This document shows, piece after piece, positions 34,328-45,447 of a stretch of DNA of 64,000 bases. Source of the DNA: Petaurus breviceps papuanus (lineage: Eukaryota > Chordata > Mammalia > Diprotodontia > Petauridae); contig JAMXIF010000086.1 in the NCBI GenBank assembly GCA_028583685.1, positions 15,369,582 through 15,433,581 of the forward strand, read 5' to 3'. A program made the translations under genes and the position numbers. The notes under the pieces are model-generated. The model did no database searches. It was not told where the DNA came from and saw only the letters and a list, made by a program, of their open reading frames with translations. Every line of letters begins with the position of its first letter. The stretch's first letter is position 1.

Positions 34328-34442
34328 TACCAAGCCTATCTTTTATTGCCGTCAGTCCTGTGCCACACAGTGTGACCTACAGACAAAAGATATTGACGAA
34401 GAACACAAAAAAGCACAAAGTGTGGTGACAGCAAATATGAGA
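34328..34442 (+). other. Exon-like open segment inside the SV2C intron
   Basis: A pyrimidine-rich tract from about 34285 leads into TTGTTTCAG, followed by 115 bp and a perfect GTAAGT donor at 34443. In the phase left by the exon ending at 18355, the first base completes a Gly codon and 38 further codons are open. The peptide starts TKPIFYCRQSCATQC and is charged towards its end (DEEHKK). I do not recognise it. The length is not a multiple of three, so splicing on to 51687 would shift the SV2C frame. It could be a frame-disrupting alternative exon, a conserved non-coding element or a chance match. The surrounding 34290-34720 looks free of common repeats. Confidence 0.3.
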
Positions 34443-35339
34443 GTAAGTATAATGTGTTTCATGACACTCTGCTTTGTCTCGACACACCATTCACTTGTGT
34501 GGAAGTCCCAACAATGGCTGAATCAAAAACCCAAAGCCAGCATCTCCCCGGAATGCATTCAGTCTTTCCCTTTTTATTCCTATGTTGAAATATGATTGGT
34601 TTCATCATGTATTTCATGTCGGTGTCAAAATTAATTGCACTTTTAATGCTATAGATAATGGATTTTTTTTACAATTGACAAATTAGCTTCTGTACTTAAT
34701 CTATACTCTGGCACCTATCGCTTTAACCTTTTTTTTTTTTTGCCAATTTAAGTGGTCTGAAAAAATGGTAACAATAAAATCCTACAGAAAAAAGACAAAT
34801 GATACCCTAATCCACAAGCCACCCAAGAAAATAATAGTTGAGGATCAATAGGACAAGCTTCATTTGTGCTTTTTGAAAATGTCTTGCAAAGTAGTAGCGT
34901 TCTATATACTGTCAACACTTGTCTTGGGAAATATAACGGTTACAATTTCCTTGAGTTACTTAAGCACTTCCTTTGTCTCATATTATCTGAATGTTTTAAA
35001 TTGATTATAATTATAACTTTTCTTCACTGAAAATATTCTCATAGGCAGGTGAATGTTTAAAGATGGAAAGAAATTAGTGTCTTTAATTTCTCAGTGTTGA
35101 TCAAATCCAGAGGCACTAATTAGATTAGTAGAATAGAGGAAAGAAGGCAAAGCAGGACAGCTGGCCAGAGAGCTGACCAAGGTGCTGACCAAGATGGAGC
35201 TTATAATATATGGAAAGGAGAGAGCAAGCAGGGGCAAGGATACAAACTGGAGAATTTGGTTATTGCTAGAGATTTTTAAAAACTATAAGCTTAATCATCC
35301 ACAAAAACAAATAAACACAAAAATTAGAAATAAAAATGT

Positions 35340-35840
35340 TCATAATTAATAATAGCTAACATTTATATGGGGCAGCTAGGTGACACAATGGATAGAGAGC
35401 TTGGCCTGGAGTCAGAAAAACTCATCTTCCTGAATTCAAATATGACCTCAGACACAGATTAACTGTATGACCCTGGGTAAACCACTTAACACTGTTTGCC
35501 TCAGTTTCTTCATCTGTCAAATTAATTGGAGAAGGACATGGCAAACCACTGAAGTATCTTCACCAAGAAAAATGGGGTTACAAAAAGTTGGACATGACTG
35601 AAAAGTGATTAAACAACAATTTATATAAGGTTTATAAAGAACTCTACAAAAATTGTCTCATTCTATCCTCATAACAGACCTGTGAGATAGACTGTTGTTA
35701 TTATCCCCATTTTACAGATTAAGAAACCGAGACAGCATTGAAAGGACTTGCCCAGGGTCACACAGTTATTGTCAGAAACAGGATGTTAACTGACTCCAGC
35801 TCTAGTCCTCTATTCACTACATCCCCTCTTTTACATTGCT
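35340..35840. mobile_element. Mar1 SINE inserted in a reverse MIR
   Basis: A reverse MIR-type repeat (TAGCTAACATTTATAT...AAGGTTTATAAAGAACTC to about 35840) is split by a forward Mar1 copy, about 35369-35622. An ATTTATAT-like duplication flanks the insertion. Confidence 0.65.
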
Positions 35841-36079
35841 TGTTTCATATGGTTTTCATGATAGTCCTCTATGCTAGACCACTTGCAGAAATGAATTTCC
35901 ACATCTTGTAAAAAAGGAACTTAAGGCTCAGAAAAGTTAAGTGAGTTTTCTGTGGTCATTTATCTAGTAAGTCCCTGATGCAGGAAGTGAATGTATGTCT
36001 CTACTGACTCTGAGGCTAATGATCATTCCACTAAATTGTGTTGCCTCCCGTATACATAAAACCCTAAACATTGCAGTAC

Positions 36080-36640
36080 TTGTTTTGAGGGGGGAGGTAA
36101 TTGGGGTTAAGTGACTTTCCCAGGGTTACATGGCTAGTAAGTGTCTGAGGCAGGATTTGAACTCTGGTACTCCTGAATCCAGGGCCAGTATACTACTCAT
36201 TTTTTACAGTAGAACCAAGCAAATCAACAAACCAATAAGAGACTAATAAAAATATATAACTTGCCTTGGAGTTGAGATACTTGAGTTTGAATTCCCACTC
36301 TGCTGCTTACTAAATGTGGAAGCATAACCCCTTTGGGTTTTTGTTTCCTTGCCTATGAAATGGGTATAGTGAACCTGTAGCATATACCTTATAAGGTAGT
36401 AATAATTAGTAATAATAATAACATTTATGTAATGCTTTAAGGTTTGCAAAGTGCTTTGTACAACTGATCCTCATAACAGTCCTGAGAAGAAAGATGTTAT
36501 TATTAACTCCACTTTACAGATTAGGAACTGAAGCATACAGAGGTTGTATGGTTCCACAGTAAGTGTTTAAGATCAGATTTGAAATCAGATCTTCCTGACT
36601 GCAGACCTACTACTTTATCCACTGTATCATCAGGTGTCTC
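36080..36640. mobile_element. Cluster of three CORE-SINE fragments
   Basis: 36080-36205 reverse (GGGGTTAAGTGACTTTCCC), 36245-36410 forward (GCCTTGGAGTTGAGATACTT) and 36412-36640 reverse (TAAGGTTTGCAAAGTGCTTT, GATCTTCCTGACTGCAGACC). Confidence 0.6.
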
Positions 36641-36809
36641 TTATCAGAGGGAAGAAATCCAGAAGAGGAATTAGAGATTATTCAATCCAACTATAATTTT
36701 ACAGATAATTAATCTAAGGCTTAAGAGAGCAAAGAACATACTCAAGTTCCCACAGACCATAAAAAAAATGGCCCGGGAATTCATACCTAGGACTTTGGTC
36801 TCCAATCTG

Positions 36810-37770
36810 GTGCTATTCCCAGCCAATATGTACTCAGTATCCAGTGACAGGGTATATACAAAGTGTTTTGCAAGCCATAAAGCACCATATAAATATCATC
36901 TATATTTGTTTTGGGTGTTTCTAATTTTTAGAATTGCAAATAAAGCCAGCTATGAATATTTTTGTACAGCTAGATTAATTTCCCTTTTGCATGGTATTTA
37001 AATTAGATATGATTTTTTTATCCTTCCTCTGCTCCTTGAATTACTATTAGGCACTTATACTGGGCACACCCTGTTCCTTTCCCTGAATCTCAAAAGGAGG
37101 GCACACACTTAAGTCTCTAATCTGGTTCTGTCCAGGTGTTCAGAGACATCAGAATTTCTTTGGTACAGTTGATTAACTGAAGGGATTAATATGCTGTAGG
37201 TGAATGTGTCTTGAGGCTATACTATACTTTCTTAGTATCAGAATTGAAGAAGAGAGAAAGGAAATACCAGAATAAGAACTTCTGAGATAAGAGTTGGGCT
37301 ACCTTACCCCCAGGAAAGTAGAGGACTATCTGTGAATGACAGTAGATTCTTAGGCATGCACTAATTATTACACTGTGCTTAATGGACAATGGGGAAGAAA
37401 AAGAGCAATGTATCCTAAAAAACTTATGCCTGTACACAGCAGTAAGAATAAATATTGAGATTATTTTATGAATGTAAGAAATTGAAGAACTTTGCAGGGA
37501 ATTTAAACATTAAAAAATAAGCCATTGATTCCTAGATTTTAAGAATTCCTTTCAGTTTTCTTTGCAAATAGATGCTTTTAGAGACTGTCATGCAAGAATC
37601 ATTTAGTTGAAACATGATGCTTCTCATGAGTCACTAAATTAGTTATTACTATTCTAGCTCATAATGACTATTTAAAACTGGCTAGAAATTCAACTTTCAT
37701 GTTGACCTCTTGCAAATGAAACCACATAGAGTACATTCATCATTATTTAGTGGGGCTCAGTATATCCTGA
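36810..37770. other. SV2C: Intronic stretch without recognised repeats
   Basis: AT-rich with no recognised gene or repeat family. Confidence 0.45.
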
Positions 37771-38099
37771 CATTTGGCAGTACCTTCACTAAATGTGAGT
37801 TATAGCTGTTATAGACAGAGGATCCAGAATCATAATAAGATTTTAATTGAGACATATAATAGTAATCAAAGTTTTGTAGAAACTGGGAACTATGCAATCT
37901 ACTTTGCTACCCACTTCCCATCCTTGGTCCTAGCCATCTACCAAATTCCAAGTCATTATCCCAATGTTTTCAATTATTTTACTACCTGGTTTACTTTTTT
38001 TCCCCTCACCACTCTACCCTCTGTCATTATCCTCAGGGATGATAATATTTTATTGCCATGCATATCTTTTAACCAAAGCATAGTTTCTCAACCTCTACA

Positions 38100-38282
38100 A
38101 TAATAATTGACATTTCTATAGCACTTTGTATGATTTGTCTCACTTAATACTCATTACAACCCTGTGAGATACATGCTTTAGATATTGGTACCGTTTTACA
38201 GTTAAGCAAAATGAAGTCAAGAGATATTGTGACTTGCCCAAGGTTACACAGCTAGTAAACTGAGGTGCAGTTTGAACCCAGC
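38100..38282 (-). mobile_element. MIR-type SINE
   Basis: AGCACTTTGTATGATTTGTC, ACCGTTTTACAGTTAAGC and CAAGGTTACACAGCTAGTAA in reverse order. It abuts the tail of the split L1. Confidence 0.65.
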
Positions 38283-38480
38283 TCTTTTTTAAAAAAATTT
38301 ATTTAATTTTAGTTTACAACATTCAGTTCCACAAGATTTTGAGTTTTAAATTTTCTCCCCCTTTCTCCCCTTTCCCTGCCCCAAGACTGAATGCAATCTG
38401 ATATAGGCTCTACATATACATTCATATTAAGCATATTTTCACATTAGTCATATTGTAATGAAAAATTATAACCAATGGAG
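38283..38480 (-). mobile_element. L1 3' end, probably the remainder of the split L1
   Basis: On the - strand it reads ACAATATGACTAATGTGAAA, then GCCTATATCAGATTGCATTC, GGGGAGAAAATTTAAAACTC and TGAATGTTGTAAACTAAAA, ending in an A-rich tail at 38283. This is the expected continuation of the L1 whose ORF2 end is at 41416-42340. Confidence 0.6.
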
Positions 38481-38690
38481 GATCTTCATCCATTAATAGG
38501 CCTCATGTGGAGCCCATTAAGGGAAGTTTGCTTAAGGGATGCTTGCTTGTAAGAAGGCTTTCACACATTTTCTTAATTTCTAATTAGGCACTGAGTCAAG
38601 AGGGTTGTGATGCCCTCTGGCTCTAAAAAGTATATATACTCTGAGATTAGCTTTTTGCTTTGTGTCTCACTCATTGGAAGAGTACTCTTT
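38481..38690 (+). mobile_element. LTR-like fragment (endogenous retrovirus kin), fossil
   Basis: A block wedged between the L1 3' end and the HAL1-like element. It carries a TATA-like AAGTATATATACTCTGAG followed by TTTGTGTCTCACTCATTGG, an arrangement typical of the U3/R part of a retroviral LTR. It is partial, with no internal genes seen. Family not recognised. Confidence 0.3.
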
Positions 38691-41415
38691 CTTTCTTTCT
38701 TTTCATTTTTCAAATGCTTTATTAACTTCTGATTTACATCATTCATTTCCACCAGATTTTTAGTTACAAATTTTCTCCCTGTTTTTCCCCTACCCACTGC
38801 CCCAAAATAGCAGTCCCACAGGATATCCCCTCCTCCAATTTGCTTTCTCACCTATTTTCTCCCATACCACTCTCGATGTTTCCAGTGGGCCATGGTGGAT
38901 CTCTATGCCCCAGTGCCAGTATATCTTATTTCCCAATTACATGAAAAATAGTATTAATAATAGAATATGTATATATATTTAAACATTTGATTTTAAAACT
39001 GAATTCCAGATTCTTTCCCTTCTTCCCTTGTCACCTACCCTTACTAGGAAGATAAGCGGTTCATTATAGGTTGTACATGTATGGCTAATGTAAAACAATA
39101 ACATAGTAGATATATTGTAAAAGACTGACTATATTTCACTCCCTCCTATCCCACCTCCCACTTATTCTATTCTCTACTTTGATCCCATCCCTTTTCAAAA
39201 GTGGGTGCTTCCAACTATCCTCCCCACCCCAGCCTGCCTTCCCTCTCATCCCCTTTGCCCCTACTCTCCTATAGGGTGAGATACCCTATTTAGTGTGTAT
39301 TTCATTCCCTCCTCAAGCCAAATTCAATGGAAATAAGGTTGACTCATTCCCTTTTGCCTTCCTTTTCTTCCCCTCCATTGTAACCATTTTCCCTTGCCTC
39401 TTCTATATGATATAGTTTACCCCATTCTGTCTCTCCCCATCTCCTCTCATTATATTCTTCTATCACCTCTTAATTTCCCCTTTCAAGTATCATCCCTTCC
39501 TATTAAATTGGTCCTGTGTCCTCTATCTATGCATACCTGTAAACACATATACACATATTCACATATGTATTCATATGCCAATATACCCTCATATATAAAT
39601 ATATATATTTCAATTCCCTTCAACTACTGAGAAAAGTTTCATCAGTTACAATTATTGTTTTTCCATATAGGAATGTTAATAGTTCAACTTTGATAAATTC
39701 CATATGATTTCTTTTCCTTGTTTACCTTCTCAAGCTTTTCTTGCTACTTATACCTGAATGTCAAATTTTCTGTTCAACTCTGGTTTTTTCATCAAGAAAG
39801 CTTCAAAGTCCTCTATTCCACTGAATGACCATATTTTCCCCTGAAACATGATACTCAGTTTTGCTGGGTAGGTGACTCTTGGTTTTAATCCCAGCTCCTT
39901 TGCCCTCCAGAATATCATATTCCAAGCCCTTCAATCCCTCAGCGTAGAAGCTGCCAGATCCTGGGTTATCCTGATTGTGTTTACATAATATTCAAATTGT
40001 TTCTTCCTGGCTGCTTGTAATATTCTCTCTTTGATCTGGGAATTTCAGAACCTGGCTATAATATTCCTAGGAGTTTTCTTTTGGGGATCTTTTTCAGGAG
40101 GTGATCGGTAGATTCTTTCAACCCCTATTTTGCCCTCTGGTTCTAAAGCAGCAGGGCAGTTTTCTTTGAGAACTTCCTGGAGGATGATTTCTAGGTTCTT
40201 ACTTTGATCATAGCTTTCAGGTCGTCCAATGATTTTTAAATTATCTCTCGTGGATCTCTTTTCCAGGTCAGTGGTTTTTCCCATGAGATATTTCACATTG
40301 CCTTCTATTCTTTCATTTGTTTGGACCTGTTTAACAACATCTTGATTTCTCATAAAGTCATTAGCTTCCATTTGCTCCAATCTAATTCTGAAGCAGTAAT
40401 TCTCCTCAGTGAGCTTTTGAGATTCTTTTTCCATCTGGCAAATTTGGCTTTTTAAGGCATTCTTCTCCTCATTGCCTTTTTGAGCCTCTGTTGCCATTTG
40501 AGGTAGTCTATTTTTTAAGGTGTTTTTTTCCTCAGTCAGGCTTTTGACTCTCATTTTGTAATTTTCTTGCATTGTTCTCATTTCTCTTCCCAATTTTTCC
40601 TCCACTTCTCTTATCTGCTTCTTAAGGTCCTCTATGGCCTGTAACCAGCTCATGTTTTCCTTTGAAGGTTTTGGTGCAGGAGTTCTGACTTCACTGTCTT
40701 CCTCCTGTTCCATGCTTTGCTCCTTTTTGTCCCCAAAATGGGAGTCTAATGTTGGAATCTTCTGTCTGCTTTGTTTCCTTTGTTTGGTCATGTCGCCCCT
40801 CAGTCACTTGATTCCTGGGATTTTTGCCATAATAGGACTCTGCCACCAGACAGGGGAGCTTTCATCCCAAATGCTAGGGTTTTCTCAGCTGCCAGAGGTA
40901 TTAGATGGGTGCCCTCTCTGAGGCCACCACACGCTCTGGCAAGCTGGACACACACCCCATGACCTCCACCCTTGACTGCAATCCAGATCCAAGCACGTTA
41001 AAGCAAGAGCAATTATCCCCCAGACTTGTCACTTGGTCCCCCTACACTCTGCAGGCCAGGAGCTGAAGCTGAAGAGTGTTCTTGTGATTTGACCAGATGA
41101 GACTGGATAGTTGTTAGGAGCCACCCAGCTTTGAAAAACCCAGATGTTGGTGCTTCTCTCTCTGGTAACTATGTATGTATTGCCTTGGTCAGACAGTTGT
41201 ATCTGTCTGCTGATCTGTGCTAATTTCTCAGACAGTTAGAAGCCATGTCTGTTGGTCTTTATTTCTCTGCTTGTATTTTCTCTGAAGTTGAGTGCTGACT
41301 TTTCCCCTGAATTAATGAATGTAATTTTAAAAGATTTTTCACCCCTTGAACAGCTGTCTTTCTTCGTAAAGCAGATCTAAGAACCTGTGCTAGTGGCCAT
41401 CCTGGGTATGCCATG
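38691..41415 (-). mobile_element. HAL1-like LINE (ORF1 only), copy A
   Basis: An ORF1-only relative of L1 on the - strand. From 5' to 3' it has a leader (41415-40792), the ORF1 region (about 40791-39790), and a 1.1-kb non-coding 3' region to 38691. No reverse transcriptase or endonuclease is present, and the ORF1-to-3' junction is the same in copy B, so this is a family structure and not a private deletion. The 3' region has an L1-type end block near 38922-39110 and a second tail block at 38703-38921. The first 280 bp before ORF1 match copy B; beyond about 41070 the leaders differ. Confidence 0.75.
40045..40791 (-). pseudogene. LINE ORF1 protein of HAL1-like copy A, truncated
   Basis: Encodes 248 residues of an L1-type ORF1 RNA-binding protein. 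There is a charged N-terminus (MTKQRKQSRQK), a long coiled coil of heptads rich in Glu, Lys, Gln and Leu, and an RRM-like region with TRDNLKIIGRPE, AALEPEGKIGVERIYRSPP and KTPRNIIARF. The frame then stops where copy B reads Arg in ARFRNSQIKE. The difference is CGA in B against TGA in A, as expected from decay of a CpG. The C-terminal domain, with the conserved RVTYPAKLS phrase, follows in - strand sequence down to about 39790 but is not joined in one frame. Confidence 0.8.
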
Positions 41416-42340
41416 AGAAAGAAGAAACAAAACAAAACAAAAAAGAGAGAGAGCAAATAGTATACTTCAATCTGCATTCAGACTCTATACTTTCTCTTGA
41501 TGTGGATGGAATTTTTCATCGTGAGCCTTTTGGAGTTGTCTTAGAATCTTGCATTACTAAAAAGAGTCTATCAAAGTTAGTCATTGCACAATGTGGCTGT
41601 AACTGTGTACAATGTTCTCCTTGTTCTGCTCCCCTCACCCAGCATCAGTTTATACATGTCTCTCCAGGCTATGATGAAGTCTGTCTGCTCTTCCTTTCTT
41701 TTCTTTTGGGAGGGAAATTGGGGTTAAGTGACTTGCCCAAAGTCACACGTCTAGTAAGTGTGTTAACTGAGGCTGGATTTGAACTCAAGTCCTGACTTCA
41801 GGGCCAGTACTCTATTCACTGTGGCACGAAGCCAACCAGTGCTCATCATTTCTTATAGCACAATAGTATTTCATTACATTGATATGCCATAATTTGCTCA
41901 GCTATTCCCTAATTGATGGGCATCTCTTCAATTTCTAATTCTTTGACACTACAAAAAGAGCTGCTATAAATATTTTTGTACATGTGGGTCCTTTTCTCAT
42001 TTATATGATTTCTTTGGGATACAGCCCTAGAAGTGGCATTGCTGGGTCAAAGGGTAAGCACATTTTTTCAGCCTTTTGGGCATAGTTCCAAATTGCTCTC
42101 CTAAATGGTTATATTAGTTCACAACTCCACCAACAATGCATTAGTGTTCAAATTTTCCCACATCTTCTCCAGCATATATAATTTTCCTGTTTTGTCATGT
42201 TAGCCAATCTGACAAGTGTGATATGTGCATTTCTCTAATCAATAGTGATTTAGAGCATTTTTTCATGTGACTATAGATAGGTTTAATTTCTTCCTCTGAA
42301 AACTGCCTGTTCATATCCTTTGACCATTTATCAGTTGGGG
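41416..42340 (-). mobile_element. L1 ORF2 C-terminus and 3' UTR, split
   Basis: The - strand carries the L1 ORF2 end. On the + strand this appears as CTGCTATAAATATTTTTG, GTGGCATTGCTGGGTCAAAG, CACAACTCCACCAACAATG and TTTCATGTGACTATAGATAG. A SINE at 41695-41828 interrupts it. Its 3' UTR is broken off near 41416 by the HAL1-like element and seems to resume at 38283-38480 with an end block reading (- strand) ACTCAAAATCTTGTGGAACTG. Confidence 0.7.
41695..41828 (-). mobile_element. SINE inserted in an L1
   Basis: A T-rich start is followed by GGGGTTAAGTGACTTGCCC, AAGTCACACGTCTAGTAAG and CTATTCACTGTGGCACG. It splits the L1 at 41416-42340. Confidence 0.7.
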
Positions 42341-42399
42341 AACCAGCTCTTCTTAGTAGACATCCCTGCCATGTCATGGAATTTCATTTCCAGCACTCT

Positions 42400-43430
42400 T
42401 ATCTATTGTGCCACATTCCATCTGCTTCCTTATGTACTCAAATTAGGTCACACAGCATCATGGTCACACCTGAAACTTTATTGTCTCTTACAGTTTTAAT
42501 GCTCAAAATTCAGAAATTTGTCATTCTACTCTCTGACCACAACCTCATATCCGTCTGTCCCCCACATTCTCACACAAGCTAATCCCTTATTCCCTTGGTC
42601 CAGCCCTATTCTCCTGGTCCACTTCCACCAGAATGGACACTGTTTCACTTGCCTCCATACAAATCTTAATCCTGTGATCTGTCAATGTAATGTTTCACTG
42701 GCCACTACCCTGGAATCCCTTGACCCCTACCCTTCTATCACTCCTAACCTATGAATTATTACTTTTTTTAACCCTCACTATCCAATTTTTCTACTCCTAC
42801 TTCAGGATTGCTGATTATCAGTTAAGAAAGTTGTAAAATTAAGACAATTTCACCCCCCATGAATATTTTAGAACATAATCAAAGATAGACCCTCACTGGT
42901 GCTTGACAGTTCTGTTTATTCTAATCTTATCAAAAATTTTGTGCAACTAGGTGGCACAGTAGATAGAATGTTGGGCCTGGAGTCAAGAAGACGCATTTTC
43001 CTGAGTTCAAATCCATCCTCAGATACCTACTAGGTATATGACCCTGGGTAAATAACTTAATCCTATTTGCCTCAGCTTCATTCTCTGTAAAAAGAGAGAA
43101 AGAATGGCAAACTACTCCAGTATCTTTGCCAAGAAAACCCCCCAAAACAGCTACCAATTACTTTGCTGATTCTCCACAGCAACTGTTCTAAACCCATTTA
43201 CTTTCTCGTAGAACCATGAGCCCCCTTAACTCTAGCACTTATTTCTAATGACCTGTCCTCATCCTTCAGTGAGAAGATTAAAGCCAGTAAATATGATCCC
43301 ACCAAACTTCTCACTGTCATTACCCTCTGTCTTACCTGTCCTCATAGAAGAGATAGCCTGACTACTCACTATAGCTAATCATCAGTCTCACTTTCATTTA
43401 GCTGTTGTTCTCTATTGTTGAAGAAACTGC
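42400..43430 (+). mobile_element. Decayed LINE-like sequence with a Mar1 SINE inside
   Basis: 42480-42830 and 43150-43430 resemble old L2/CR1-type coding sequence on the + strand (a CTCTGACCACAACCTCATAT phrase would fit the SDHNL box of a LINE endonuclease), but I am not sure. 42945-43150 is a forward Mar1 SINE (TGGGCCTGGAGTCAAGAAG, GGCAAACTACTCCAGTATC). Confidence 0.4.
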
Positions 43431-44244
43431 GTATATTGTTTTGCGCCATGAACTTTCTACAGTTACAATCTGGAAATGGTGTTGTAATGAAGCCACTTTA
43501 AATCCATGTAAAAGATCTTATTTAAATTTTGTTCAAAATGTTCTGTTCCTAAGGGAATAAAAGCTCCTTAAACTGAGGCAATGCATATTGAAACTACTAG
43601 ATCAAGATACTGATAAGGAATTCATCCAGGCAAAGTAGCACATGACTTTATTATTATATTCAAATAAGGTTACATACATTTATACTACTAAGGTGAAATA
43701 GGAAAAGTCCAAATAAAACAAATATTCACAAGCTAACTAGCAGAGAAATTTATTGGGAGGAATTGGAGTTTTTCTCTCTATCTCTGCATATCACTTGCTT
43801 CTCTTTCTCATCAACTTCCTTTTAATGAAAAAAGGATGGAGAAGTATTGAATTCAAGGAGACTGAAGAGAAAAACTAAAGCTTTCCCTTTAATTGGCTCA
43901 AATATTCAGGAAGGACACAAATTCTCTAATATCTTTTTGTTATATCAAAAGATTTTAAAAAGTAGGCCCTGATTAAACAATCAAGCAGATCTCTTTGCAA
44001 CATTAGGTACATATGTCAAATATGGATATTAGTGACATTCTGAAAATCTACTCATAGCTAAATGGATGCCTCCTTTTTCAATTGAATTCAAAAGGCATTT
44101 ATTAAGTACCTGCTAAGAGTAAGGAACTCTGTTAAGACACTAGATACAAACACAAAATGAAATGCAATCTCTGTCTTCAAGGAGATTTCATTTTACTAGA
44201 GGATACAGCATGTAAACTGACACATAAATACAATATAATTTGGA

Positions 44245-44335
44245 GGGACAGACAGAGAGGGAGAAAGACAGAGGCAGACAGAGACAAAGACAGAGGCAGA
44301 CAGAGACAAAGACAGAGATAGAGATAGAAAGAGAA
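44245..44335. repeat. (GACAGA)n-like purine repeat
   Basis: Imperfect units GACAGA, GGCAGACAGAGACAAA and GATAGA inside an ancient repeat. Confidence 0.8.
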
Positions 44336-44427
44336 TGATCAACCCAAGGAATCAGAAGACTCCCCTTAGGTGATGGCACTGGATTTTAGCCTTGAAGATA
44401 ACTAAGGATTCTACTAGGACAGAATTT

Positions 44428-44625
44428 TTCAGGTGTGATCTAGGGGACCCTGGGGGTCCTTGAGACCCTTACAAGGGGTCTGCAAGGACAAAACTATTTT
44501 CAGAATAATATTAAGTTGTTTTACAGTAAATATCAATAAATATAATACACCTAAACAAAACTTTTGGTGGCATCCTAATAAATTTGAAGAGTAAAGGTCA
44601 AAAAATTTGAGAACTACTACATTAG
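44428..44625 (-). mobile_element. Short hAT-like non-autonomous DNA transposon
   Basis: GGGGACCCTGGGGGTCCTTG, a core with AAACTATTTTCAGAATAA, and a terminal CAAAAAATTTGAGAACTACT resemble old hAT miniature elements known from mammals. It splits an ancient repeat whose text resumes with GAGAGAAAGCATTCCAGGC. Confidence 0.55.
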
Positions 44626-45447
44626 GGTAAGGTGAGGAGAGAAAGCATTCCAGGCACAGCAGGCTGCTTTTGCCAACACTTAGAGGTGAGAGATGGAATA
44701 TAATAAAGAGGGAACACCAAGTAGTCCAGTTTGAGTGGAAGAGAGAGTTCATAAACGGGAGTGATGGGTAGAAACAGGATTTCCACAGGACTCCAGTTTC
44801 CACCTCCCCCAATTCATGTAAAAGAGGACTCTGAACAAACTTGGGAGCTAAAGAACCCGCAAAATGACACAAAGAAGCTAACCTCCTGCTGAGGACAGCC
44901 CAGCAGGCTGGCAGGAATTGGCCAGCAGAGTGCTCTGGGAGCAGGCCCCACGCCAAGGTTTTAGCCCCAGGGTGGGCCTGACCAACCACCAGCTGGAGGG
45001 GCTCCAGATCACCAGCAGCTGTGGCCATTTCCAGAATTATCAATGCATAGATGCAAAGGACAAAGTGAGAGGTCGGTGCAGTGTGGATTTTGGGATCCAG
45101 TAGTTGGCTTTTCCTTTGGGGCGAGAAGTGGCTGAAGAGCCTTGGCCATGCAGCCACACCCACGTGGCAGCTTCAGCTCCTGGCCTTCAGAATGTAGGGG
45201 GAACCAAGTGACCAGTCTGAGGAGTAATTGCTTTTGCTTTAACCTGCTTGGATCTGGATTGTGGTCTAGGGTGGAGGTCCTGGGGTGTGTGACCAGCTTG
45301 CCAGGGCTTGTGGAGTCTTCAAAGAAGGCATCCAACTAATACCTCTGACAGCTGAGAAAACCCCAGCATTTGGTGCGAAGCTCCCCTGTCTGGTAGCAGA
45401 GACCTACTGTGGCAAAAAGTCTAAAAGTCAAGTAATTGAGTGGCAAA

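Larger units (their letters stand above)
44085..44756 (+). repeat. Ancient interspersed repeat, left part
   Basis: Opens with AGGCATTTATTAAGTACCTG and later reads AGCCTTGAAGATAACTAAGG and GAAAGCATTCCAGGCA, a pattern shared with copies at 22355, 23085 and 56690. A (GACAGA)n-like stretch at 44245-44335 and a hAT-like element at 44428 interrupt it. The repeat is cut at 44756 by HAL1-like copy B and continues at 47858. Confidence 0.55.

Noticed and set aside
38573-38851. Open frames in the HAL1-like tail that look alike in both copies (DILWDCYFGAVG...)
   Set aside because: The peptide similarity follows from shared descent of a 3' tail. There is no start context, and it lies downstream of an L1-type 3' end, so I do not call a gene.
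44429-45163. 244-codon - strand open frame
   Set aside because: It runs across a hAT-like element, part of an ancient repeat and the HAL1-like leader in the antisense direction, so it is chance.
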